Positions 11,541 through 21,480 of a stretch of DNA of 64,000 nt are shown in pieces. The stretch comes from Dryococelus australis (lineage: Eukaryota > Arthropoda > Insecta > Phasmatodea > Phasmatidae). The stretch lies in contig CM056994.1 in NCBI GenBank assembly GCA_029891345.1, positions 225,052,991 to 225,116,990 of the forward strand. The letters run 5' to 3'. Each line of letters opens with the position of its first letter. The stretch's first letter is position 1. Position numbers and translations under genes: made by a program. The notes under the pieces were generated by a model that made no database searches, was not told the origin of the DNA, and saw only the letters and a program-made list of their open reading frames with translations.

Positions 11541-11700
11541 AATGCCTTTGTTTCCATGCAGTTTGACTAACATTTTAAAAGGTGGCAGTGGTTCAAGACC
11601 ACCATCCTAGAGATTAGATAATGCATCAAGATCTTAAAAATATGGTTCGTTAATTCCATTCATATCTACAAAGCTTACAGTTATCAATCTTAGATAACAT
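11541..11700 (+). other. Short unrecognised reading frame after the capsid gene
   Basis: An ATG at 11541 opens a short frame (MPLFPCSLTNILKGGSGSRP, then a stop). A glycine-serine-rich short protein would fit a minor virion component, but nothing else supports this. The rest to 11,700 shows no coding signal. Confidence 0.2.
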
Positions 11701-11759
11701 TGACAATAAAAATGAACTTCGAGAAATCGGTGGAAAGCTAGAGTAAATAGAAGAAGTTT

Positions 11760-12130
11760 TTAAAAAATTAGTAGAGCTTCGAATATAAACTGTAAAGAAT
11801 AATAAGATAATATTTCCTTTGATTTTAGCTTAAATTTGCTCGATTTTCGATGAAAATTGCTTGTTTTTCTAGCATAAAAAGTTCCGCAAACCATTTTTGT
11901 GAAATATTGAAAAATTTGCTTGATTTTGGGCTTAAATTGCTTCATTTTAGATGAAAATTGCTGTGTTTTTTAATTTAAAATAGTAGTTTCTAGAAACAAG
12001 AATAGGTAGCTTGAAAACTAGAAATTTGTTTCATTTTAGCTTTAATTTGCTTGATTTTGATATTTCTTTCATCGCATTTCAGATTTTGAGATTTTAGTTT
12101 TTTCTTGCACTTTCGTTAAAAATAACGGGA
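11760..12130. repeat. Degenerate T-rich tandem repeat
   Basis: Variants of TTTTAGCTTAAATTTGCTTGATTTT and GATGAAAATTGCTTGTTTTT recur about seven times with irregular spacing (near 11,826, 11,850, 11,910, 11,930, 11,950, 12,036 and 12,050). No coding. It may mark the right flank of element A, but no terminal inverted repeat was recognised. Confidence 0.55.
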
Positions 12131-12138
12131 AATAGTTA

Positions 12139-13460
12139 ATGTTACTTTTTTGTACTTTTGGTGGAAATTGCCGGAAAAAGTGGGGTGCCCTAAGTCCCGC
12201 ATTATACGTCTACCACTCCACCTATGGGACAAACATGACATTCCATTCAGCTGAAAGAATTAATGTGTTAAGAAGACGAAATCGTGGCAGAATGGTCAGT
12301 GGGAAAAAAAGATTGCCCCAGAAAGAAAAACCAATGGCAATATCTATCACGTTTTTATCGCCATGATATAGCGTCTAAGTTTTTACTGCTCGGCCACCAT
12401 AGGCAGTTTAAGTAACTGCAGTTCAATACAAATCACTGGTAAAACTCGTGGACAAGTCGTTGAAGTTATTGACTCGGTTCCAATGTCTTTATTGACTCGC
12501 TTTACACTGAGTCTCTTTGATTTTGCTGTAAATCATATTAATTGTGGACTAGAATCTTTCCTTCATGTGTACAAGCAAGTGTAAATATTTCTCACTTGAA
12601 TTGAATTCTCTGCTCTTTGCCACTCCAGCCTGTATTTTATCATTTCCTTAAACTTCTTGTACCAACTCAGTTGCAAGAACATCGTTTCCAGGAATATCTT
12701 CAGCAGCAATTTATTGTAGTAAGTGATGTGGTTTTCCTCGGTGATAATTTTGCAGTCAAATTTAACAACTTCCATGGCCTTTTCGGGATGGCATACCAGA
12801 GAGTATGTTGCAGTTGTTTAAATATCATCTTCGCCCCTTAAAGTTTCCATATAACCTGTTTCATCTATGTAATGATTCTCAGATTCTCTGAAATTTTTCG
12901 TTTTTAGAGATCTCACGGAACCTTTGCAACAGCGTCCTCATTAAGCAATGCCGCAGGACCTAACTCCTTAGGAGCAACCTTATCGTCTTCTATATCAAAA
13001 ATTTTGCGGTAGTCTTCATTCGGTGTAAAGTCGGAAGTTTCTAGGACGTGTTCGCTTTGACCTTCATTAACTTCACCCACATAATGAGTAACCTTTTGCT
13101 GATTCAGGAATACCATGCTTTATTCGTCATCTTCGGTTATTGTTTCATTTCAGTTCTGTTGTAGTTTCTGTTCCTCGGGACTGCATTTTTATTTCGATGC
13201 ACAGAACTGGTTTGCTTCGCTTGTGCTAGAACCTTCCAATTCTTCACTCGCCACCATATCAACACTATGTTTTAATTTTTTTGTGGTTATGGTAGCTATA
13301 AACTTCCTCAAGCAAACTATAAATACACTGTCCTTCCACTTCATTGCCTCTGTTTAATTCTGCTGAAGCTTGAAATATACTGTCATTTGTTTCTTCAGAA
13401 ACCAGATAATAGACTAGCTCAAACATATCTTTGTCATCCATGTCTGTGAACTCATTCAAA
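12139..13460 (-). other. Unrecognised minus-strand coding relic between elements A and B
   Basis: Three minus-strand open segments (13,459-13,265; 13,116-12,913; 12,775-12,563) have protein-like, acidic composition: FTDMDDKDMFELVYYLVSEE, FTPNEDYRKIFDIEDDKVAP, and FDCKIITEENHITYYNKLLL with a Trp/Lys-rich end. They lie in one order on one strand and are separated by stops and shifts, as in a decayed gene of about 900 bp. I do not recognise the family. It could belong to a transposase, to element B or to a host retrocopy. The plus-strand segment 12,139-12,366 is open but unrecognised. Confidence 0.3.
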
Positions 13461-13699
13461 TGCCTTGCCTGTACATACTAGTTACAGACTGAAACTGTGT
13501 TCAACTGTATCCATGTCTGTCACATACTGAGTGGCCTGTAAAACATAATACACGATTAACTCATTGCACCACACCTTAATTACAGTACGAATATTTGTCA
13601 TCTCTTAGTTGTACATGGCATCATGGGTTGATTAATAAGTTAATATGGTCGTATGTTATCATACCTTACTTGCTTGTGGGTTCGATGATGCCTAACTCT

Positions 13700-14521
13700 A
13701 CTTGAAAAAGAGGTACAAACACCGTGAGGATTTATTTTTCACATCTGTTATAGTATAGCACAGGATCTGTGCCATAACACATGCCTTCCCTACTGTGATC
13801 CGTTATACATCTTCCTATTACTTGTAAGCACAGAATAATTTTCAGGTCAATCATCAGCTACAGAAATATTTCAAGGTTCTCATTCTTCAGCATCTTGATA
13901 TGTTTGGTAGTACTCAGCTAAATGTGAGGTAGCATCCATTCGATGGCATTTGGCCACTGTCTATTAAGTTTTCTCCTGTACCCACGATGGCATCTGTGTG
14001 CATGTTGGCTAACAGCAGTAACAGTTCCTGCTTCGAAATGATGATAATATGTTTTAGTCCTTGGCGAGACCCAGTTACGTTGCTAAAGTAATGTAAACAG
14101 GGTATATACGAAACCTGTAGACTATAGTGATCTTCGATGTCAAAGTCTGCCATATTGACCACAGACAGCTCGTTCGGTATGAGCGAGAGGTGATTTTTGA
14201 TCGCTGAGGTTATCCTCACATCCCATGACTGGTCCATCTCTACCCAGTTGAGCAAATAAGTGACGCGATCGATAAGGTGAGAATACCATTGCTAGACATT
14301 TTCGTCGATGCTGGGTTGGTTACATCTTTCGTCAGTGTGCCCCTGAATCGCAGGAATGAATGACAAGGAAAAGTGCAGATATTTTGATGTTGGACTACTA
14401 TACGAACTTCCGATGGTAATGTGTATCGTCCGATTAGGAGTGGCTGTTATGCGTGAAGGTCCACTTTCCTGATGCTGTCTTTAAAAACGACGAGCTCAAC
14501 GATGTTTGTGTAATATTCCAT
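13700..14521 (-). pseudogene. Double-jelly-roll major capsid protein, broken (element B)
   Basis: It starts at an ATG at 14521 (MEYYTNIVELVV). After a shift the first jelly roll is evident: SEVRIVVQHQNICTFPCHSF, FRGTLTKD and SSNGI near 14,300-14,420. The long open part 14,255-13,914 reads NWVEMDQSWDVRITSAIKNH, LSLIPNELS, IIIISKQELLLLLANMHTDA and, after a final shift, MPHLTF, all typical of the mid region of the Polinton capsid. The C-terminal half below 13,900 is too decayed to follow (HIKMLK at about 13,890 may be its start). Its neighbour upstream is the penton gene on the same strand. Confidence 0.7.
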
Positions 14522-14609
14522 GGCGATTGACCTCGAAGGCAATGATGCACAAAAAAATCTTGTTAACACATTAGTGACCTGCAGCATACCGATTGCCGGT
14601 TTGATGTGA

Positions 14610-15345
14610 TGCTTTGTTTTATTGCTTCTGGTCGCCGTAAATCTTATTCTTATCTTTCCAAATGCAAGTATAGGGTGAATTCTTTATTTAGAATTTTAGG
14701 ATCTTTCCGTGCAGGATGACGAATGTGACTGCCATCTCATGTGCTCTATTTACGACGACCGGTACGTAAATGATGCTTTGTGGTGCCATGAGATGTTTTA
14801 AACCTGGAGGTAGGTACCATAAGCGAAAACTCGTGCAGCATATTATCCTGTCTGCCATTGAGGTATGTGCCGCTTACCGAATTGTAGTTTATCCGTATCA
14901 TATTAACAGACAAGATCTTTACGCATTGCGACAATTTGTAGGTCTGGTTGACTTCGTATATACGTGGCTCGAACCCCAGCATCATTCTGATGGAATCCGT
15001 CTTTTGTAAAAGTCGATATCTTCACTGCATCTCATGACACTCTGCAGAGTATTAGAAATTACGTGTAGTTCGAATTCTGTGTAGGAAGACAACGAATCTT
15101 CGATGTACCTTGCAGTGACTAGTCCATATGAGCCAATGTGCAGTGTTACATCATGGGAACCATTACTACTTTTCGCGAGATATATCTTACAGTTTTTTTT
15201 TTTCATCGATGCTCGACATCGCATTGTAGATATGAAAAACAAGGCCTATGAACCATTCCCCCTCCAGGTCGAGTGGAGAAAAGCGTACCACACAAAGCTC
15301 GGAGCTACGACACATCAAGGTAAGCATTAACGACTTGAATGATGG
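14610..15345 (-). pseudogene. Penton-like minor capsid protein, broken (element B)
   Basis: From the right: FSPLDLEGEWFIGLVFHIYN and AMSSIDEK at about 15,200-15,310, NCKIYLAKSS, HIGSYGLVTARYIEDSLSSY, ISNTLQSVMRCSEDIDFYK, then after a shift MMLGFEP. The strand ILSVNMIRINYNSVSGTYLN and NMLHEFSLMVP follow near 14,820-14,930, and a final frame gives QSIIYVPVVVN and EFTLYLHLER near 14,640. These are the successive strands of the Polinton penton jelly roll, in order and at expected spacing, with about four frameshifts. Better preserved than the element-A copy, so useful for classifying the lineage. Confidence 0.75.
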
Positions 15346-15375
15346 TTTCCTGTCGATGTATAGCCGTTTTATTCA

Positions 15376-15757
15376 ATTACTTGCATGAACGAACAAGGAA
15401 GGGAAGACAAGTGTCCGCAGTTCTATGTGTTCAGCTCTGCTCTATCTCGTAGTTCTAAGTCAGTTTGCAATTTTTCAGGTACCAACACAGTTCAGGTGGA
15501 GGACACAAATTCCCAAAACTGTCATAGCAGTCTGCACATTTTCCATGTTTAACATACGTTACCCAGTGGGTGCCAGGCCCGGCTGTCGTATCCAGGTTGA
15601 TTAGGCCAGCCCTACGGGATACCCATTTTCGTAGCAGTTTTCTTGCCCATTTTCTGCTAGTGTTTCTGCTCCCGTGCAGGTTACAATCCAGCCGCCTCCG
15701 GAAGGTCTGGCTTTGGCTCCGGGTATATTGGTTTTCGTACCCATTAGGCATGCTCAA
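15376..15757 (-). pseudogene. Adenovirus-type maturation protease, C-terminal part (element B)
   Basis: A 100-codon open segment from 15757 includes RRAGLINLDTTAGPGTHWVT with the catalytic His (GTHW at 15,563-15,580), CYDSFGNLCPPPELCWYLKN with the Asp-containing DSFG motif, and LKNCKLT. After a shift and a stop, NCGHL at about 15,408-15,422 carries the catalytic Cys. The motifs are in canonical order. The expected N-terminal part (motif FMRDALP) is absent here but present about 2.8 kb away at 18,540-18,630 on the same strand, which suggests that an insertion split the gene. Confidence 0.8.
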
Positions 15758-16045
15758 AACGATAATAGAACGTGTTCTAAATTCCTGCTATACCCACGGA
15801 GCTGTGACAGACAAGATGGTGGACTCTCAAGTAACAACCTCGAGGCGTGTATATCCGTTTACGAGAAAATTACGGGTTCTGTTAATCGTCTCTATGTACA
15901 AAATGAAATTTAATGTACGTGTAAGTATTGAGAAACGTTCAAATTAACTCTAACGGCCACAATAAAACGATAAAGTCAACCTAAAAAATACGTGGTAACT
16001 ATGGACTATTATCTTATATACCGTTAGCACGACACAATACGTAAT

Positions 16046-16483
16046 CGTGTGTTTAGCGTAGTGGGTTAGTGCGTGCTGCATAACTGTAGGTTATAGAGTT
16101 CAAATCTCCGCCGTGTAACGATAATTTTTAGTTATTTTATGTGATACATTATTGCGTTTTATAATCTACGTTATTGATAAAAAACGCTTATTTCTATAAT
16201 TTATTTGTCTATAAGCAATAATACAAACAAAGAATACAAGCCAAAGCTAAATAATGAGAACCACAGGCAACCGAGTGCACTGTGCAGTTATTTGCGTATT
16301 ATTTCTTTTATATAAAGAAATTATAGAAATAAACGTTTATTAACAAAAACATAAAACTATAAACAACAGTAATGTATCACATAAAATAACTTAAAATTTT
16401 CATAATACGGCGGAAATTTGAACTCTAAAACCAAAAGCTACACACTACACACACTTTACTAACTAGTAGTGTAAAAGCACAAT
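16046..16483. mobile_element. Pair of tRNA-derived SINE-like units in inverted orientation (fold-back)
   Basis: The left unit has A box TAGCGTAGTGGG (16,054-16,065) and B box GAGTTCAAATCTC (about 16,096-16,108), followed by a tail through GTTATTTTATGTGATACATTA and TTTCTATAATTT to about 16,205. The right unit (about 16,312-16,483) is a diverged reverse complement of the same head, body and tail. Between them lie about 105 bases of unrelated sequence. The pair could form a hairpin of roughly 160 bp. It is either two SINE insertions in opposite directions or a composite fold-back transposon. Confidence 0.75.
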
Positions 16484-16505
16484 TTGATATCTAGCATGAG
16501 TGATG

Positions 16506-16508
<3 letters not shown>

Positions 16509-16548
<40 letters not shown>
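16509..16548. repeat. (CA)n microsatellite
   Basis: About twenty uninterrupted CA dinucleotides. Confidence 0.97.
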
Positions 16549-16552
<4 letters not shown>

Positions 16553-18416
16553 ATTTATTATTAGTATTGTGATATTTTTGCCTTCTTTAAGTCTCCTAAC
16601 TGTATAAGCTTGTTTAGTTACGGAAAGCACAAGAGTGATTATTACGCCTGTTGAAGATAAACATTATTTAATTATTTAAATATTTATCAGTCGCGTAAAC
16701 TTCCATTTTAGATACATGTGAATACAGTGCCTTGTTTGTTATACAACAGTAGTGTCGTTTACTAATATTTTCTATATATTAATAGTCTAATGTTGTACTC
16801 AGAAACTTAAATAATTGCAGTATTAAGGAAGAAAGAAATCTTCGTACTTTTTGGATGTACCACAAAGCAACTACATACAATATTTTATTGCATTTGTAGC
16901 CCTGCCAACTGCAGAATGTCTGCCATTTGCGTGTTGTTTTTGACTACCATTTACAATTTTCTGTTAGCACTTTAGGTAATGTGTAGGTATGAACTGATTG
17001 ATTCTTTCTTCTCTTTTGCTACAGAAAAATATATGCCTTCTGTTGTACCCATAGGTGTAACCAGTGGCGATGCGTGCTATAATTTCATGGCCAAGCTACT
17101 GTGTGCACGGAGCAATAGTGGCGTTTATCTCCCAAATAAAGAGGGGAGTTAGGGTGTCCTCCCCCGGGAAAATTTGGATCTCAAGGTGCAAAATGGTGCC
17201 ATTTAAACATATTTTATTAACTAAATATAAAATACACCGCTTGTAAAAAAAATAATAATATTTATTAACATAAAATTTTCTTGAGTGAAAAATATTACAA
17301 AGATAACTTCATCGAACACGGAACCTTGTCCACTCAAAACCAATATTATTTTAATGCCCATCGACAGTGATGTATTTACATATGGAGCAATTTTGTTTGT
17401 ACAGTAGTGTAGACAGGAAACATGATTATTAGTTTGTGTAAAGATGGAAAGCACTTTAGATATATGTAGACCAAAATCAATTATATTTTTACTTAATTTT
17501 TTGAGAGGCAAAACCAATTTATGTGAACTTCAGAACGCTCGTGTTTTTGAACAGTATTGCACAAATTGTTAAGGTCACAATACCCAGTTGCAGTCCACGT
17601 GTTAACATCCTTTGAAAACAATAAACATGGCCAGCGAAACAGTTTGTTTAGGCTGTTACATCCAGTTAACCACGACTGTTTCTGATAAAAAAATTTTTTT
17701 TTTGCAAACGACGTACAAAATGACCTTCCTAGCGTGTTGTCGTGATCTTAAGTTCAGGTGTCGGCCTACCTTCATTTATGATGTCACATCTTTCCTGAAA
17801 AATGAAAGCATCGCTGGAAAAATGCTTCACTCGTAATACACACACACCACACTTACATCCACATGTTTCTGTTGCACTCATTCTATCTACTCGGTTCTCA
17901 GTCTCACTAGGTAATTTTATAACTTTTATGTAGCGTATACATCGCGCACGAATATGTATAACATTCTCAGCACCAACACTAAATTAAATAAAAACAATAC
18001 GATTCGTGTTGAGAGCGTGAACTTGCCCACGCATCGATCTAGTTACTGTAAACTATACGACGTCAACTGCCTGCGGCTAGGCCAGCTTCGGCTATTTCTG
18101 CTTCAGTTCGGTGAAGAAAGCACTACCATCGTAGCTTCTAACACAGGTTGACGAAGCCATAAGCTCCCCGCCCCTCCCAGGGCGACTTTCCTACACTGTC
18201 CTCCCCCCACCCCCGGGGCCCGGAACCTATTGCGACTGTCTACCTGCTGAAAGCATTACTTACAGTGCTTCCAAACACCTTGATTTTAGTAACCAACGAG
18301 TGGTTTTCTTATACTGTACAGTATAGTTTCCCGAGCAGAATGTGTACCGCATGAGTGAAAAGTTACCTTAGAGTAAATATAAGTTAGAATTTAATATTAA
18401 TATAAAAATAACATTG

Positions 18417-18920
18417 TCAGGAAACTGACTGGGCAAGCACTGCTTGCCTTGCTTGCCCTAACGAGACGCCACTTGGTGTAACAGAAGGTAGCAGAAATTG
18501 GGTATCGTGTAGGGACGGCTTTATGGCACGTTCGACACGTTTGGTTATAAGGGGCAAAGCATCTCGCATGAACAATCTGTAAAAACTATATATCTTCAAT
18601 TCGTGCACAAACAGTTCCAAATCCACACTCTTGAGCGGTCGTTTCGTTAGATTTCATTACCGCCTCTTCCTGCTGCGTCCCTTTTGCACACCCACTCCCA
18701 CAGAATAAGGCCTATAGTTAGAGGCCTTCGCCATTTTTTTGCGCATAGGGATGGCTTCCAAATTTGCATTGTGCCTTTGGACCTCGGACCACTGCTTCTG
18801 TTCGTTCGAAGCTGTCTTGACAGTTTGATGATACCGTTCGAAGCTCTGAGGCCTAGGGATGGGCGAAAGCGTTACATTCGTGTCACAGGTTCCAACATTC
18901 CGGTTCCGAGTAGAAAACAT
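18417..18920 (-). pseudogene. pX-like peptide and protease N-terminus in one frame (element B)
   Basis: From 18920 the frame reads through QSFERYHQTVKTASNEQKQW, EVQRHNANLEAIPMRKK, then KASNYRPYSVGVGVQKG and RSRKRR. This matches the coiled segment and basic glycine-containing tail of Polinton pX-like peptides (compare EEQQRHNLTMENK in element A). Two adjacent stops follow at about 18,651-18,656. The same frame continues with KRPLKSVDLELFVHELKIYS and FYRLFMRDALP, the N-terminal motif of the protease. After about 18,530 the similarity ends. The hydrophobic Gly-rich helix expected before residue 20 is not recognisable. The rest of the protease is probably the segment at 15,376-15,757. Confidence 0.6.
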
Positions 18921-18957
18921 GTTGCGATAACAGGTTATTTTTACAACAGGTTACCCT

Positions 18958-19990
18958 GAAACCGATACACGAAACTTGGAGGGGGGGGGGGGGGGGGAGG
19001 TCACTGCTTGCGTAGTGCTAGGAGTTATGGAAGGGGAAATGCCAGTTCCATGTTCCAAGATGTTACTACAAATAATGTTAGCACATGCGCAGTTCGAGAT
19101 TCTGGCGTGATAGAGAAAGATAAACTGTTAAATATTTATAACGCATTATTTGACCACAATCATCACATCCTGCATACATTTTTACGTCATCTGTCACAGA
19201 GAAGTAGGTTCACAGATAACTTGTTTTCTGATTTTTGTTCATTGCAACACATACATTCGCACATTAACTAAAAAAAAAAGGACCAGTAATTTATACTTTT
19301 ATCGTGATGTGTAAGTGATGAACACACAACAAGGATACTCAATAACAGGTCACTGCCAACTGCAAGTAAAACGTTTTTTATTTTATTTATTTTTTTGTTT
19401 ATCCAGTTTATTCAGACTGTAAAAATCTCTTTTCCTTAATGTAGAGTTCGTCAATATATATCATACAAATGCATCGATACAAATAATATTTCATACAAAT
19501 GCTATTACAAAACAATAAAACCGTTTGTTGAAGTTTTGGGTGCAAATAGAATCGAAAACCAGTGACAGTTCGCATTGGAACAATGAAACTGTTTGTTTAT
19601 TTTATGAGCGCAACAGGAACACAACCGACCAAATATAACTGGTTGTGATGGAACAACTACTCTGCCACCATTTCATACGCAAAAGAACCGACAAACGACA
19701 ATGAGAACGAGAACTGGCTCGGTCGGATCTACTACGAACCTTCTTGCTATCGTTATCAAGCGCAGAGCTAACAGCGACGACCTGTTATTCATTTAACAGG
19801 TTTCACTGCAGAACATGTTCCTTACATAACAGTTATAATGTCAGAACAGTGTTATTTAAACTATTATGTTACATACTGCCCATTCATAATGAGGCCCATG
19901 AGGGCCCTAAGTGCAAGCAAAAGCAAAGGAAAATCCACTCTTATACGGTTTTTTGGTCTCATGCTTATCTTCGCTTTTTACCACTTTTCG
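18958..19990. other. Non-coding interval with G-tract, element B
   Basis: An 18-20 base G run lies at about 18,980-18,998. The rest is unassigned, AT-rich around 19,370-19,540. Open plus-strand frames from 19,744 are antisense shadows of the PLA2-like gene and its flank. Confidence 0.5.
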
Positions 19991-20005
19991 GTTCACTTGT
20001 GCCTT

Positions 20006-20443
20006 CTACTTACTCTTTACACCCATGCCCATCTTCACCTTGGCCTTCGTCATGCTGGAAACTGCCCACGCTGCTATTTTATCTCCGATCCTGGCACCTG
20101 AAGATTTTCTTATCTCATTGGCCGTTTTCGCGAGTATCTTGTCTGCCTGGTGCTGTGCTTTTAGATCCTTGGGCTGGGAATAAGCAAAATCGTGCCACTT
20201 GCATGCCTCGTCCAGTGTTTAGGTGCCCACATCATAGAGTATGCCAGTCTTTTAGCTGGTTTAGTTCCCGTCCCACAGAACTTTTATCTGGGAATGTGCA
20301 GCCCGAATGGTAGATTGTTGATCAGCATATCGACAATACCACTTCCAGCTATGGTTCCCGTCCCACAGAACTTTTATCTGGGAATGTGCAGCCCGAATGG
20401 TAGATTGTTGATCAGCATATCGACAATACCTCTTCGAGATATC
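20006..20443 (-). pseudogene. Parvovirus-like phospholipase A2 domain protein with in-frame duplication (element B)
   Basis: On the minus strand, GIVDMLINNLPFGLHIPR then a stop and KFCGTGTKPAKRL represent the calcium-loop region (FCGTG, close to the usual C-G-P-G). A frameshift near 20,215 leads to TLDEACKWHDFAYSQPKDLK with the intact His-Asp catalytic pair and conserved Cys. A helical Lys/Ala-rich tail follows (QADKILAKTANEIRK, MTKAKVKMGMG), ending at a stop at 20,006-20,008. The first part is duplicated: a 90-bp tandem repeat (20,264-20,353 and 20,354-20,443) repeats the GIVDMLINN to FCGTGT block. As in element A the likely role was endosome or membrane breach during entry. Unlike A, it is a stand-alone gene on the strand opposite to the conserved virion protein. 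Confidence 0.75.
20264..20443. repeat. 90-bp tandem duplication inside the PLA2-like gene
   Basis: Two copies, identical over 77 bases and similar in the remaining 13, lie head to tail with a period of exactly 90 (30 codons). The identity shows that the duplication is recent relative to the overall decay of the gene. Confidence 0.95.
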
Positions 20444-20639
20444 GAAGTGAACTGACCTAAAAACTTGTGAATTGGCTCCTTTGATACTTTTTGTTTCAGT
20501 TTAACTGTATACTCGGAACAGTATAGACGTAAAGTACTAATGATGCAGCTCCTTTGTCTCTTCTGCGGTAGGGCATGCAGTGTCTGCAGTCATGAAGCAA
20601 CTACCTGAAGGATGAACACTTTAAGTATGACATATCAGT

Positions 20640-21480
20640 GCAAACTTTATCAAAGTCAGTTAACTCGAAATTATATTCTCAAGAGGCATTCAAAAGTTTG
20701 TAGCACTGATTCTCTGCAACCTCAACCACCATGCATCACAATCAGCACCACATGCACTGCAATCAGCACCGCAAGCACTGCGAGGTAGTAGTGGTAACAT
20801 ACATATTGTCAAGCAAGATGTTACTCTACCATACACATTACTGCTGAAAATGAAGCTATCTCCCACGAATCGTGGCATGGAAGCCTATTTCCGAATACAG
20901 TATGCTGCATAATAACTGACATTTTGTGCTGGACAGACCAGTATGAATTTTTGGTGATCGAAAAAAAAAAAACTGGCATCAATATAATGGCAGGTACTAA
21001 CATGGCTTCGATCAGTTCATCGTCGACAGTCGAGAATGAGTTACAGTATATCGAAATTCGGGCAGAGTGGCCTCAAGCTGCATCTTGACAAAGACGAAGA
21101 TGGAAATTGTCTCGTACCAAGAAAGGATGGAACTTGGTAGAAAAATAATTCGAAATATTGGTGAACCCGAACGATCCGAAGATGTTGCTACTACACATTT
21201 TGTCCCCAAAACTGGCAATGATTTCATCTCGGAATTATGTGTTGGGTTGGCCGATCAGATCACATTCTTTAGCAGTTACTCATCTGAGCTCGGGGCGAAG
21301 ATGGATTGTGCGAAGACAGAAATCGTTTGCGAAATGATGACCATGGATGAGCATGTAACGAGTGTTCAAAAACAGATTTCAGACAGTTTGAATGTGGCAT
21401 CGTCACAAAATGCAGAGAATATGCAAATGCTAAAAATTCCATAGAACATACATTCGCTAACTCGAATATTCGCCTCATCA
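20640..21480 (+). pseudogene. Fibre-like virion protein, broken (element B)
   Basis: The N-terminal reading near 20,690-20,790 is Ser/Thr/Gln/Pro-rich with a repeated unit (ITISTTCTAISTASTA), then TENEAISHESWHGSLFPNT, DQYEFLVIEKKKTGI and ELQYIEIRAEWPQAAS near 21,030-21,085. The next frame, open for 125 codons from 21,067, has GRKIIRNIGEPERSEDVATT, the I-x-N-x-x-x-P-x(4)-D fibre motif also seen in element A, followed by a helical C-terminal part (CAKTEIVCEMMTMDEHVTSV). I infer a fibre or attachment protein. It is the first gene of the rightward block, divergent from the PLA2 gene. Confidence 0.5.

Larger units (their letters stand above)
1..12130. mobile_element. Element A: decayed Polinton/Maverick (adintovirus-like) provirus, left end possibly outside the window
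   Basis: This very AT-rich block carries nearly the full Polinton gene set in broken form: family B DNA polymerase, penton-like minor capsid, packaging ATPase, integrase, fibre-like protein, adenovirus-type cysteine protease, pX-like peptide, a PLA2-domain protein, a conserved virion protein and the double-jelly-roll major capsid. Known Polintons are 15-20 kb self-synthesising elements related to adintoviruses. This one is at least 12 kb and no terminal inverted repeat was found, so the left end may lie before base 1. Stops and frameshifts affect every gene, so it is an old, immobile copy. The right limit is set where capsid coding ends and a degenerate T-rich repeat begins; it is approximate. 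Confidence 0.85.
15958..18416. other. Insertion-like non-coding block splitting the element-B protease
   Basis: No Polinton similarity and no convincing gene. It contains the tRNA-like fold-back element (16,046-16,483), a CA microsatellite (16,509-16,548) and C-rich sequence near 18,180-18,230 (CCCCCCACCCCCGGGGCCC). Open frames such as 17,221-17,517 on the minus strand look random. I found no clean terminal repeats or target duplication at the edges. Confidence 0.45.

Noticed and set aside
18470-18510. Short similarity between this segment and the opposite strand near 15,590-15,660
   Set aside because: Only about 16 of 20 bases match in inverted orientation and it does not extend; likely chance.
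19744-20313. Longest plus-strand open frame in its region (189 codons)
   Set aside because: It is antisense to the PLA2-like gene, whose minus-strand reading carries the catalytic motif; composition is Ser/Pro/Leu-rich, as expected of a shadow frame.
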